From: Harringtonia aguacate
Lineage: Eukaryota > Ascomycota > Sordariomycetes > Ophiostomatales > Ophiostomataceae
Reading direction: 5' to 3'
NCBI GenBank assembly: GCA_014183095.1
Contig: JACCPH010000001.1
Coordinates: forward strand, 106,571 to 170,570
DNA: 64,000 bases
The first letter of the stretch is position 1. Each line of letters starts with the position of its first letter. Shown here piece after piece: positions 33,754-45,616 of the stretch. Under the pieces are notes generated by a model. It was not told the DNA's origin and ran no database searches. It worked only from the letters and a program-made list of their open reading frames with translations. Position numbers and translations under genes: made by a program.

Positions 33754-33809
33754 CATCTGCCCATCTGCCCATCTGCACATCTGCACATCTACACATCTAC
33801 ACATCTACC
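33754..33809. repeat. CATCTGCA 8-mer array, seven copies
   Basis: Seven head-to-tail 8-mers that change in steps: two CATCTGCC, two CATCTGCA, two CATCTACA and one CATCTACC. They lie about 160 bases from the G25 run. Confidence 0.95.
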
Positions 33810-35466
33810 CACGGCCGGTCTGTTGCGCGTGTATGTTGCGTGCCCTTGCCACGGTCCGGGGTCAGACGGTCCGGGACCAGGCAAGACCCCAAGAAAACAC
33901 CCCAAAATACTAAATGGAGACCGCCAAGGAAGTTGCCTAGAGGGCTGCGGCATCACCAGCCTAAGCGGACCGCAGGAAAGAAGGGGTGGGTGGTGAGCCG
34001 TGATAAAGCGCAGGCGGAAGGACAAGCGGCTAGATAGCACTGGACAAAGTGATAGCACTAGACAAAGCTGTCCAGGCTTCACACACATTGCATCAAGCGC
34101 TGGGAAATGTCGGGCGACATGCCATTCGAGGCTGCTGGGAGCATTACGTCCAGCCCAAGATCATAGCGTCTGTTGATGTTTTACGAATGGGCGATTCGGA
34201 AGTCGCAGTTGTGGTATGGGTAGGTCTACAGTCTGCACAATGCAAGATATTACCACAAAATCAATCTTTAATCAATGTCCATTGCATTCATCAAGAGACA
34301 TATAAGAGTTCTTAACACACAAAGCCAGTCGTGATTGTCAAAAATAAAACAAACAAAAACAAAAAACAAAAAGACGTACTCAAAAACAGACGAGAATAAG
34401 ACAAAAAAGGAGAAAAAAAAGAGCAAAAAGGTATCAAGCGGGCTTCGCTCGGTGTCCGAGAACAGGAAGCCCATGTGGCCCGCCCACGTCGCGAGACGAA
34501 TGGGGGGGCCTCTGCAGAAACAGACGTAAAAGAGGAATGTAAAAAGAAAAAAGAAAAGAAACGTGAAAAAGAAGGGCCAACCAGTCCAAAATGCTTTTTG
34601 TACAAAGAAAGCTCGAGAAGCTCCGGAGGCTCTGTCAAGCTAGCGGCAGCATCTCTCTTTCTTTTTTTTTGACGATGGATGCACACACACTCTCGCCACT
34701 CTATGCGGAATGTAGGGGAAAATGCAGATGCCGTGCTATGCCAAATGCTCTCTCTTTTTTTTTCTCTCTCTCTAATGATGCGATGCCAGGGATGGGAAGG
34801 CAGAGAACAAGTGTGATGGTGGTGGTGGTGGTAGTGGTGATGCTGAATCGACTTTTCCATGACGTATGCTAATTATTTTGGTTCCGAAGGGATCAAAGAT
34901 CGGTTTTGTCAGACGGTTGTCGCTCCTTATTTTTCTCCTTTCGGTTGGGCCAAGACCAAGGGGGGGAGGGAGGGGGGAGCTCAACCCAGACCAGCTCGTG
35001 TTGTCTGGGGAGATGTAGTTGCGTTGGGGGCTTTTTGGTCTTTGGCCCTTTTGTATGGTAAATTAAGCAGGATCCGGCGTGGGACCCCGGGGATGCGTGC
35101 CGGGTATGTAAAGCGAGGACAAGGGGGTATGATGCTTGCTGGGCCGGAAAATAAAAAAGAAAAAAAAATAGACCCAGTCCTCATAATGACGCTCAGAGTG
35201 AATGTAAAGAAGAGAATGAATGACTCAAAAAAGGTCAAAAATCAAACAAAAACAAATGCCAAAGACGCGCGATAGAACGAAAAGGTGAAAGGCTGGAAGG
35301 AATAACAACTAAACTCCGTGCAGTCAGGGCATGAGAGAAATCAGATCAGACATAATGTACACCCCCCGAATTGAGAAGGGGGGAAAAGAGACGTTTTCGT
35401 GTCTCGTGTGTCGCGTGTCGTGTTCGCGTAGAGGTTCCATGTGTTCCATGTGTTTCAATTTCCATT

Positions 35467-37554
35467 TCAGTAGGAGGCCATGCGCCGGGCGTGGCCGCGG
35501 TCGCTGCCGAGGATGGGCGAGGCCCCGAGCATCATGGTGGGCGAGCCGTGGGAAAAGGGAGCCGGCCGACTCGGGGAGACGAGTCCGTTGAACTGATAGG
35601 GGCGCTGCAACTGCGACTGCAGCTGCTTCTGCTTCGGCTGCTCCTGGCCAAAGGCAAAGGTCTGCGCCCGATGGAGGCCGCGACGGTTCTGGCGCAGACG
35701 GCCCATCTCGCGCTCGCAGGCCGAGGCGTGCTCGGCGGCGTCCATCTCGACATAGGCCTGCGGGTAGCAGCGGGCAGGGTGCTCGTTGAAGAAGCCGCTG
35801 TAGCCGCCGTCCAGAATGTACAGCTCCGGGTACGTCAGCCGCGGGTACTGCTCCACGTTGGCGGCACGGTCTTGGGCGCGGATGAGACGCGCCATGAGCG
35901 GCGCCCGGTGGGCCGAGTACTCGCAGTGCAGGACGAGGAGCGTGCGGCCGACGCCGACGCCGACGCTGCCGCTGCCGCTGCCGCTGTCGTTCGGCACACC
36001 GCCAAACAGGTGCGCCATCAGCTGGTCCTTGTCGTTGAAGTTGATGGCCGCGCTGATGTGGCCGCCCTCGTACTCGTACTCGAAGCGGCAGTCGATCACC
36101 ATTGTGTGCTCAAACGAGTCGTTGTACTGGCCGTCGAGCACGTCCAGCAGCGTGTCGCGGCCGATGCGCGGGATCGTGTCGTTCTGGTCTTCGGGGAAGA
36201 AGTGCGGCAGCGCCGGCTGCGGCGACGTCGGCTCGTCCGTGTCCATGACCGATGACAGCAGCGACGGCTGCAGCGCCGCTGCTGTCGTCGTGTCCTCACG
36301 CCTGGGCTTGGTCATGTCGGCCGGGTTTTCAAACATGCTGAGCGACCGGCGGTACTGCCGGCGAGGCCGCATAAACGAGCTTGACGTGCGGCGGACGTGG
36401 CCGTGGGCATGGCTGAGGCCGTGGCCGTGACCGTGGCCGATGGGCGACCCGTTGCGCGAGGCCGTCACCGCTGCTGCCGCTGCCGCCGCGCTGCTCAATG
36501 ACACAAACGACTGCCGCGTGCGGATGGGCCCGACTGCCGCGGCTGTCATGGCCGCACTGGGGCTGTGCGAAGTCTGTGGCCGGCGCTCGCCCAATGGCTC
36601 GCCAAAGGACTCGCTCGCTAGCGGCTGCGGCGGCGGCGGCGACGGCGGCGGCGACTCCTGAAAACACTCGGCCATGGACAGCGTCGACGTCGGAGCCGCC
36701 GCTGGCAGACGGCTCTCGCCAAAGCGGAAGAACGGAAGCTGGTTGTCGTTGTGGAACCGGCTGGACGCTCCGGCAAAGGAGTAGCCCTTGGTCCGGGTCA
36801 GAGACGCTCGTCGCAGCGGTTTCCTACGTCTAGACTTGTCAGCCTCGACATCTCATCAGGTCCATTCACGAGTTTGGCAGCAGGCAATCTTACTCTATAC
36901 CACCGCCCAGAGGCCGGGAAGCCTCCAGGCCCGTCGGCTGCGGCCCCGGACACGGCGACTCCAGCAGCATGTCTTCGGCAGGCGAGAGCGACGCCGGCGA
37001 GGGCGACCGGATCTCGATCTCGCTCACGTCGGCAGCCCGCTTGTTGGGAACGGGCGTCATCTCCATGAGGTCGTCCATGGTCAGCGGAGACGACGACGTC
37101 GGCAGCGATGGCGCCTTTAAGAAGCCTAGAGGTTTGTTAGCAAAACACTGTCGTCCCCATTTTGTGAGAGAGGCCAGCCAGCTCCTCACTTTTCTTCTTA
37201 TCGACAGCCCCGTGTGACGTGAAGAGCGCTCGGCGTGGTGTGGGAAAGCGAGGACTGGACAGGTAGGTTAGCAGCAGTTCGCACTTGGCAGTTCGTCCAC
37301 ATCTCTACCTACCTTGAGTCGTCGCCGAGCGTAAAGTTCTGGCAGAGATCGACGGCCAGGGAGCCAGCCGGCGACGAGCCGTGGACCGGCTTGAAGCCCA
37401 TGTAGTCCTGGTTCAGCTGGTCGCGGATGCTCAGAGCACCGTTGCCGCGAGGCTTGCCCGGAGACATGCGCACCCGCAGGTTGGCAAAGAGGTCCCGCTT
37501 GCCAAAGGGGGCAGACGGCCGGTGCATGGCGGCCAGCGGCGAGGAGGTCTCCAT
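35467..37554 (-). CDS. M-phase inducer phosphatase CDC25 (MIH1/nimT type)
   Basis: Dual-specificity phosphatase that removes the inhibitory Tyr/Thr phosphates from Cdk1 to start mitosis. Exons 37313-37554, 37190-37254, 36894-37125 and 35467-36829 give 633 residues, and phase is kept at every join. N-terminal features include FTLGDDS, then SPRFPTPRRALFTS across the first join, and RRKPLRRASLTRTKGYSF across the third. The catalytic rhodanese-like domain has IPRIGRDTLLDVLDGQY, VIDCRFEYEYEGGHI, LLVLHCEYSAHRAPLMARLI (C482-X5-R488) and LYILDGGYSGFF. Poly-Ala, a His-Gly run (GHGHGHGLSHAHGH) and Ser/Pro stretches lie in the regulatory half and offer many Ser-Pro sites. The GGGIE/RRK join uses a GTAAGA donor. 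Confidence 0.93.
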
Positions 37555-38419
37555 GCTGGTCGGTCTTGGTTGGGAAAGGGGCCGGCGTTGAGAGGAGGCA
37601 AGTCAGTGTGTATGTGGTCGGTCCTGCGATCACATACAAACGGAACAGCAGCAGGAGAGAGAGATATACAGGTCGAAACGCAAGAGGAGACCGGCTTGTC
37701 GGAGGGGGACGGAAGGAGAAGACGGGTGTGTGTGTTAGAGACGTAACCCGTAGGCAGGCATTGGGGGGTTGGCGGGTCGTTTCGTTTTGGGGTCTGGTCG
37801 TAAGGTCGAGTCGAAGTCGAGGTCAAAGGTCAAGCCGGGGGCCAGAGGTTGAAAAAGACGTCTCCTCTAGAGACGGTGGCTCGTGCCAGTTCGCAGAGCA
37901 ACGGAGGAGGAGCAGGAGGGAGAGAAAGAAGAGGGGACGGGAGTAGAGAGGAGAGGGAGGAGAGGAGAGAGAGGGAGAGAGGATGGGAGAGCTCCTGACA
38001 AGACAGATGAGGGAAAATGTCGACGCTCGAGATCCGAGATAGATACAGATGGAGAGAGAAGAGAAAGAAAGAAGAAAAAAAGGCAGCCGACTGGTGCTGA
38101 GCAGACGACAGCCTTTTCTTTGTCAGGTCGGTCTGTCTCTGACTATCGCTGTCTGCTCCTCTTTTTTCTCGATTCGGCCCTCTCGCCCTGCGATGCTGGT
38201 TCCTCCCAAGCGCTGGGGGGGGGGGAGGGAGAGGTTGTCAGGGGAGACAAATAGGAAATCGAGAGCGGAAGCCACCACACAGACGGCAGCCAGCCAATCT
38301 GTCCAGGGCTGGTGGAGCATTTTAGGTTTGGAGACCCTGCACGAGGGAGGGACCCATTGGCGGGGTTCCATAAGCGCTGGGACCCCAGCCAGCAGCAGAA
38401 TCAGAGCAAGTACGAGTAG

Positions 38420-38540
38420 GGCAAACAGGGCAAGCAGGGTCGGCAGGGCCACCAGGGCAGGGCCAGCCAGGGCCAGCCAGGGCAGAGCAGTACTCGTACC
38501 CAGGGCAGCTGGCTGCCAGGGGCAGCGCCCCGGCAGGCAC
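38420..38540. repeat. Imperfect CAGGGCCAGC-type repeats
   Basis: Irregular copies of CAGGGC/CAGGGCCAGC, with a GTACTCGTAC motif at 38490-38499 inside. Confidence 0.7.
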
Positions 38541-41500
38541 CCAGCAACAGCCCACCACCAGGGCGCGCTAGCAGAGGAGCTACGGGCAGCACGCCGCGCT
38601 ATCATCTGTCTGAATGGAGATGTCGTGCTGGCCGGGAGAACGCTAGCAGGCGTTCTGGGGACACCACAGCGGGCTGATCGATTTCGGTCTCGGCGAAGGG
38701 AACAAAGAAAGAAATTTCCGTACCAGCAATTACACCGCCATACGCTACCATACACCGCCGCATCGGGGGCAGCTGCTCTCACAGACACCATTCCAGCCAG
38801 CCCGGTGTACTCGTTTCTACAAATACAAAAACGTCTACGAGTTTGTATGCATTTGCATTTGCAGGAGCATCCGTGCGAGGGGCAGAGCTGCCTGCGCATG
38901 AGCCAATGCCCAAGCATGCGTGATGTCTGACAGTTCATGAGACCCTGCGAAAACGAACGCCGACCAAGCGACCAAGTAACCCTCCGAAACACTTGACCAG
39001 GATCAGGATCAGCTTAGAGGAGGGGGGGGGGGGCAAGCCTCTCTCTTTCTTGACCGAACCCCGGTCGCAGCGGCACGAAAATAATACTACCAGTTTCTGG
39101 GCGGCTGCCCAACTGGACAAACTCGTCAGCAGGTTTGCCCGTTGCGGTTAGGACTTGGGTGACTGGAGCTGCTGAACGCGGATCGGCGGACCTGGGCCAC
39201 ACTTTTGAATGGCGGAGGAGCGAGAGAGACAGCCCGAGTGGTCTATCAGTAATATTCTCTGTCTGCGGGCTCGCCGTTCACGCAGCCCCTCCAAGTGGAA
39301 GAAAAACGAGAGAAAAACGCGTGCATGCGGGAAGCGTGCATACTGCCGTTGTATTGCAGCTCGTTCTGCGAGCGATACGCCTGGGCATCCGAGGACGGCA
39401 CGAGCGAGCAGCATGGCTCGTCTCGTACAATGCACGAATGAGGAGGATCCTGCAAGGGGACAGCCCGGACGAGCTCCCCACAGGGCAGCCTGGCCAGCGT
39501 GTTTGTATTTGCATGTGCATTTGTATCGTACAAATACAAAATACAGACGACGTGAGACACCAGGGGGAATAGCCAATGCAACCCGGAAGAGGATAAAGAA
39601 GTGCCTGCATGCGGCACTGGCAGGGCTCCTCGTATCTGTGCCACAATGTACATGTGAACGTGCGTTGCTCGGCGCACGGCAGCGGCTATTTGGTGCCGTG
39701 TTTGGTGCTGTGTTTGTATCTTGTTTGTACAATACGTACGGGCTGACACAGTCGTGACAAAAGTGGTCATGGCAATAATCATGCCTTGGATACTCGTATT
39801 AGAATGACGTCTTTGCTGTCCGGTCGGCCAGTCGCTCCTCACTTCCGCCGTGCAAATGCGGTAAAGGTCCAACGGGGACGTGGGCCAATTCATTCCAAGG
39901 GCGAGAGCCCAGGGAGACGAGCAAATAATTGTCGTGAAAAAGAGAATAAAAAAAAGAAAAAAAAAAAAGAAAAAAAAAATTCATCGTCGCCCGGACGTCG
40001 CCCAGCCAGCTGTGGAGCTCATCTGGCCTTTTCCGCCCTTCTGCTGTGCCACGGAGCCCTCTCGGGGCAGGTGGGGAAGCGAGTGGGAAGTCGAGCGATA
40101 TTGGCGGGAGACGCTGAGACATTTTTTTCCGCTAGGAAATGGGCTCGTTACGCAGCCAAAGTCCTGCCGAGCGAAGAAGAAAGGCGTTTTATTCTCTCTT
40201 CTCTAGTCCCGGCTTTCCTGCTGATAGGCCCCCAAGGTCTCATTCCATCGCGAGACGCCGTTTTGGCCTCGGCCCGGTCTCTTTGACAAGTGTCGGGGCC
40301 GAATGCGAGCACGCACTCGTACTCGTATTTCTACCTCATGTGTAGTCGAATCACAACCTGAGACGTGCAATCTGCCCATTCCAAATCGCTCGCCTCTCTG
40401 GGTCAGCCGCGTTATGCCCTGGCGGACGATCTCGGCCTCTGCTTGTGCTCAAACTCGTAATCGCAGTCATGCTCCAGACCTCAAACTGCACGATATCACC
40501 TTGCCCAAACCCATGTGGGCAGCGCAGCTGCCATCCCTTTAGCCGCTGCGCCCGCCCAAAGCAACCCGGCGTTTTAGCAGGTTTTGTTTACTTGTATTCG
40601 TATTTGTACGCTGACAGTGAGAGAGAAACTCACCGCTCTTCTGATCAATCAAACGGCTGATCCAATGAGGAGCGGGTGCTTTATTTGGTCGTCTGTCAGA
40701 TGCGGAGCTCAAGCACGAGCACCGGATTTTGCGTGCAATCAAATAATGTGCCCTTTCCCATCAGCCCTTGCGGCGATGTTCCCTCTTTGGCGGGACGCGA
40801 GCGTAAACAAATGACGTATCGCTTTGTTGTATTTCCGACGCGCTCGCGCCGTCCTAGGCAACAAGCGGGTCCACCGAAGGGGAAAAAAAGGAAAACGCAC
40901 CTGTGCAAAATGCGCGCGTGGTCATGTGATCTTCTTCGTATCGGGGTATCCGTATATCGGTGACGACGACGGCTACTTGCAAAGGCTTTTTCGAACCACA
41001 CCGGCTCTGCCAATGAAAAGTGTCTGCATCTGTGGAATGGCCGTGTGGCAAGCATTCGTCTGGAATGGCCGAGTCTAGCTCAAGAACGATCAAGCTTACC
41101 GTTGGTCACCACAGGCTCGGTATGGGTGGGTGCAGGTCGACACCAAAAAAAACCGTCTGGAATGCGGTCATCTGGCCGAGACTGGCCACAGCTTCCATGT
41201 GATGGCTGCCACCGGAATTCCATATACCGGTTCCTTGAAAATGGAGGAGGGGAGAGGTGATTCGTCGTATACTCGTATATTGTAGAATATGCCCGGTTTT
41301 GTACTCGCACTCTTGCCTTTTGGCATGTTCTCCAGCGAGGCCAGAACACAAAGATCCGGGTTCAAGAACGGAAATCTGTATGATCTGTATGAAAAAAAAG
41401 ATTGGCGATTCAGGAAAAGGACACGGGCCTTGCCGCATACAGCAGCTCGTCAGAAGCTGGGAATGCAGAGAGGACGCGCAGGATGTGTTTAGCAGCGGGA

Positions 41501-42013
41501 GAAATCCGGGCTGGACAGACCACATCTTACACACTCGTTCTCGTAAGAGGCTGATGATACTGATAATGGATGATGCTGATGAGGTTAATGAGGCTAATTT
41601 GCCAATAACACCGAAGAATGGGCCATACATACTCTGTGTCTTCAGCTGCTGATGTTCTCATGCTGGTGTCTTGTCAGAACCCGGCAAATTGCGACCTACC
41701 GCTTGGCCATCCGCAGGCACTTTCCGGTTTGTTTGTTTGCAAAGCTGGATACTGGTGCCTTCCCTCTATGGTTTGGCCTGGGTTGGGAACCCAAAAGTGA
41801 TAGAATTGTGTCAAACGGGAAGTGCGTTGGGTCCTATGGTTTACCCTGACGAGAAGGCGATGCAAATAGCATTGCACAGGATTTGCGAGCAGATTGTTGC
41901 AGATTTGGCTCGGCACGTTTGGGAAGAAAAGAAGCTCTTCCTTCAATCTGCCATCTCTTGCTCTGTTCTTGAGTTTCGTGCGTTTTGAAATCGATTCAGA
42001 TTTGTCTTCTCTT

Positions 42014-42381
42014 CTACGACTGCATGTTATCAATGCCTACACGACCATATGGAACAGAAACTACACACATGAAAGCACTTGCCATCAGCAGACAGGTGGC
42101 AAATGTCTCCCATTCGTGCGTTCCCGTCTCGCTGCAGTACCACAGCATGTTATTTGTGCCACGATCGGCCATTGACGGCCCGTTCCCAGCAATGTTGTTC
42201 TCGCCAACAGCCCATCTCTCACAACTGGCACAGGCGACCCCCGCCTTGTATCTTACGTTGGCGACGCAGCCACCAAACGCCTCTGACGTACAGTCTGGGG
42301 CCATCTCGGCTAGGAAAAGCTGTTTGTCAAGATCGGCTTCAGCCCTACGGACATGCTGCCCACAGGCATCCAGACTGGTCT
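42014..42381 (-). CDS. Possible exon of a Cys-rich secreted protein
   Basis: Open frame of about 122 residues directly after a strong 3' splice site on the minus strand (TTTTTCTTTTCAG, ending at 42382). It reads as a compact protein with eight Cys: LDACGQH, MAPDCTSEAFGGCVANVRY, VACASCERW, NNMLWYCSETG, ETFATC and FMC. There is no ATG at its start, so an upstream exon is required. Near 42878-42870 an ATG (AAAATGTCG) is followed at once by GTGAGT, and a hydrophobic stretch VCLLFLSSLLSIFP lies just beyond in another potential exon. The implied 34-nt intron is too short to trust. Family unknown; could be an effector-like protein or chance. Confidence 0.25.
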
Positions 42382-43332
42382 CTGAAAAGAAAAACAAAAG
42401 GCCTCAAAGCCGGGAGAGCTCAGGACTCTGGACATGTTCATCTTTGGCTGATGCCCCAACTTGACATGCGACACAAAGTACAAAGTGTGGCAGCGTCCAT
42501 CCATCAGCCCGAGGTCTGTCAGCCTGTCTCTCTCCCCTCCGTATTGGATGCACCAGACCCGCAATATATGCCGACTCGCTTCCTGCTCGTCCAACTTATG
42601 CGAGTCTACGGACCAGTGAGGGGGAGGGGGTCCTGAGACGTGGCAAGGAGGAGTGCTCCGAAGGATCGACCCTGCTATTAGGCGCCGGCGGCACAGGCAT
42701 TTGATCTGGGTTTGGGTAGCCTCCAGATGTCCATCCGAGCCCAGATCATCGTGGCGAGCGCCATCGGAGCCTCGTCTGCGACTTCTCTTTCCCTTGGAAA
42801 AATGGACAACAGGGACGACAAGAACAGCAGGCAGACCTGTACGAGCGTGCTCTCAACCCCAAACACTCACCGACATTTTAGTGCCGCCCGAGGCGTCTTA
42901 CGAGCACAAGTGTGTTCCGTCGCTCTTGCCGATCTCGTATTCCGTCGCTCTGATTGGCTGGGCCGCTACAGCCGCTCACTGCCGTGCAGGCGCTGGCGAT
43001 CCACATCGACCAAAAGAAGCAGGTAAGATATTCTGCAGGAGCACGAAGCGCCCGCTGCGATATTGCCCAGGATGGAAAGGCGCCTAATAGGTTATTGTGA
43101 TGACATCGTTGCGAAAAGGATGGTGGTTCAAAGGATTTCTGTACCGCTGGACGAATATGCGGCCCCCAAATCCTTTGTTGGCACATCCGTCTGGGAAATT
43201 GCCCCCCCCCCCCTCTTCGCGCGTCTTGGCTTTCTTTTTTGTTCTTTGAAGTTGCCTTTGAAGTTGCCAATACACACACTCGCCCGGATCCGTGGTGACT
43301 CTGTCAACCCAAAAGAGACTTGACGATCAGAG

Positions 43333-44692
43333 ATGTTTTCGCAAAATCGAGAGGCCTCGTACCGGCCTCTCGCCCAGCTCGAGACTGACGCCAAGGACGA
43401 CTGGAGTGCGGACCAGCGCCCGTCCCAGAGGTACGCACGTGCCCAGGAGAGGAGAGTACGGAATAGTACTGACTGACGTGAAGTAGACAGTATAGGCCGC
43501 GATGGCTGCGCGCGTCTCTCGTCCTGCTGGGACCGATGGCCGTGATGGCCGTGGCTGGCTGGGCCGTCTTCCGTACGAGCCGTACAAGTAGTACGCCTCC
43601 TCAGGGCCCAGCGGCGTCAGAGGCGTCTGCGGCCTGTGCCCATCCCGCCGTGCGCAGGGAGTGGCGGTCGCTGCAGGTGGCAGAGCGGCAGCAGTACATT
43701 GACGCGGTGCTGTGTCTGATGGAGAAGCCGTCGGCCGAATGGCCAGAGACGCTCCGCTTTGACGACTTCTCGTACGCGCACACATTCGAGGGGACTGGCT
43801 CGCACTATGCGGCTGCCTTTTTGCCGTGGCACCGGTACTTTATCCACGCCTACGAGACGGCCCTGCGCGAGGAGTGCCACTACGAGGGGCATCTGGTGTA
43901 GGTGGATGCTGTGATCGAAATTTTGGCTTGACAGCGAATCTGACGACATGACAGGTACTGGGACTGGAGCCTCGATGCCCAAGACCTCGCAGCCTCGCCG
44001 GTCTGGGACCTCTCCGTGGGCTTTGGCGGAGACGGCCACGGCCGGGAGGAGGACGACGACGAGAAGAAGGGGGAGGAGGAGGACGACAGCAGCGGCGTAA
44101 AAGGCCTCTGCGTGACAGACGGCCCCTTTGCCAACACCACGCGACACTGGAAGTCGGAGCCCAGCGAGCAGGGACAAGACATTGTGGCCGGCCCCCACTG
44201 CCTGCGGCGGGGCTTCGAGACGGGCGAGTACAAGGACCGGCTGCAGAAGAAGATCACGCCCGAGTTTGTCGAACAAGTGCTGCAGCAAGCGACCTACGAG
44301 ACCTTTTTCCGCAAGCTGGAAAACACGGCACACAACAGCATTCCCCAGTTTGTGCGGGGCGACTTTTACCTGGCCACGGCCCCAAACGGTTGGTCCTTGT
44401 AGTCGTCCTCTGCTGATGTCGTCGTGCTAACGCTTTTTTCTCTCTAGACCCCGTCTTTTTCTTGCACCACACGCAGGTGGACCGCCTGTGGTGGCTCTGG
44501 CAGCAGCAGGACCCCGAGCACCGCGTGCGTGAGTATGCCGGAGCGGGAGCGAATGTGCAGATTTCGGGCAACAAGGAGGACTCTACGGCGTCACTGGACG
44601 ACGCTGTGTCTCTGGGCTACCTGGCCGAGGGCGTCCGGGTGAGGGACCTGATGAGCACGCAGTCTGAGCTGCTGTGCTATCGGTACGAGTAG
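43333..44692 (+). CDS. Membrane-anchored tyrosinase-family copper oxidase
   Basis: Binuclear type-3 copper protein that would oxidise phenols. Exons 43333-43430, 43487-43897, 43955-44388 and 44448-44692 give 395 residues. Residues 41-61 (RASLVLLGPMAVMAVAGWAVF) form one membrane helix after a short charged N terminus, so the enzyme is probably a type II membrane protein with a luminal or external catalytic domain. CuA ligands are H131, H139 and H148 (YAHTFEG, SHYAAAFLPWHRYF). CuB has H296 (AHNSIP) and the H321-H322 pair (DPVFFLHHTQVDRLWW). The usual second CuB histidine (HNxxH) is P300. An acidic EEDDDEKKGEEEDD insert at 201-214 separates the sites. The third intron uses an unusual GTTGGT donor. 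It sits next to housekeeping genes, not in a pigment cluster. Confidence 0.88.
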
Positions 44693-45616
44693 CCAGGGGT
44701 TCCCGTCGGTGCGAGATGGGCTTTTGTAGTTGGTCGTCTATCGTGTATTCAAGCCATCTGCAAACGCACAAAAGCAACGGGTAGTGACCTCGAGGAGGCT
44801 GTTTGAGCGGAATGCATGTGATGTCATAGAGCGCTTTGTCGTCCGCCACATCCCTATGCAGCAGTCAGGCAGCCGTACGATGCCAGGCGACGTCGATCCT
44901 GGCGGGCTCGGCCGCCCTGTGCGGGCATGCTTGACTGCGGCGCAGACAGAGATCGACGACCTGCTTGGGGCACAACAGGCGTTTGTCGAGGCTGCGGGCG
45001 AGGAGGATGAGGACGATCTATGGCTGACGCGTGCCGCCTGCAGGCGTCGAGAGGGGTCTGGGCGGCGCCAACAACACAGAGAGCCTGCTCTTTAGAGCAG
45101 CGACGTGGAATGCTATGCCTATGCAATGTGAGCTCAAGCCAGCACAGAGCTTGGCCTATGCCACCCGCCAAGGATCCGACGAGCCCAGCTGCCTGCATGC
45201 AGTACCGGCTGGTCCTGGAGCCCGACTCGGGCAGGCCGGCGGCCGAACTTCTGGAGAGCTGTTTGGGGAGATGGCCGAGCTCGGATGGCACATTCAGAGA
45301 GATGGAAAACAGCCTGTCTCTGGGGGAGAGGCTTAGACGACAGTGTCTGCGTGGCCCACCCATGCTGTGGCGGAAGTGTGGCGCAGCAAACACGCGTGTA
45401 CTCGTACTCGTACTCCTGTATTTTGTAGGTGTCTGCGAAAGGATAACGCAGCTGTCCTATCCGCTAGCGCTCCTGAGCTGACAGCACCGGCTGTTTCACC
45501 GTTCTGTCTGCGCAACGCAGCGACTGTCCGACCGATCCCCCATTCACGACCTCTCATCCACGACCTCCCTTCTACGACCTCCCTTCCACCCTCTCTCCCT
45601 ATCTCTCCTCTCCCCC
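44693..45616. other. Intergenic, ENV7 promoter
   Basis: Between the tyrosinase stop and the kinase start, same direction. It holds GTACTCGTACTCGTACTC at 45398-45415 and a CT/ACGACCTCC-rich leader at 45540-45600 before the kinase ATG. No gene recognised. Confidence 0.6.

Larger units (their letters stand above)
28170..35466. other. Large gene-poor island with unassigned coding-like stretches
   Basis: 7.3 kb without a conserved gene, between the 3' ends of the 968-residue gene and CDC25. It holds a promoter-like, CT-rich leader and ATG at 28756, protein-like frames around 29.0-30.0 kb interrupted by stops, and ATG-initiated open frames at 30860-31372, 32257-32517 and 32703-33014. There is also a 25-G run (33570-33594) and an 8-mer array (33754-33809). 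From about 34.3 kb the sequence is A-rich on the + strand, consistent with a long CDC25 3' region. Both strands are open in many places, so no single gene model can be defended. Confidence 0.45.
37555..43332. other. CDC25 promoter and second large gene-poor island
   Basis: 5.8 kb between divergent CDC25 and tyrosinase. The first kilobase is GA-rich and probably holds the CDC25 leader and promoter. Imperfect CAGGGCCAGC repeats lie at 38420-38540. GTACTCGTAC or CTCGTA-type motifs cluster here (38408-38419, 38490-38499, about 38806-38850, 39519-39543, 39713-39740, 40315-40330, 40589-40610, near 41266). A Cys-rich open frame on the minus strand at 42014-42381 is listed separately. Otherwise nothing is recognised. 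Confidence 0.5.

Noticed and set aside
33754..33809. The 8-mer array as a possible CRISPR-like array.
   Set aside because: Units are contiguous with no unique spacers, and the genome is fungal; it is a minisatellite.
35371..36255. A 294-codon frame antisense to CDC25.
   Set aside because: The CDC25 catalytic domain on the minus strand explains this DNA.
41106..41630. A 174-codon minus frame in the second island.
   Set aside because: No recognisable domain and competing open frames on the + strand; nothing distinguishes it from chance.
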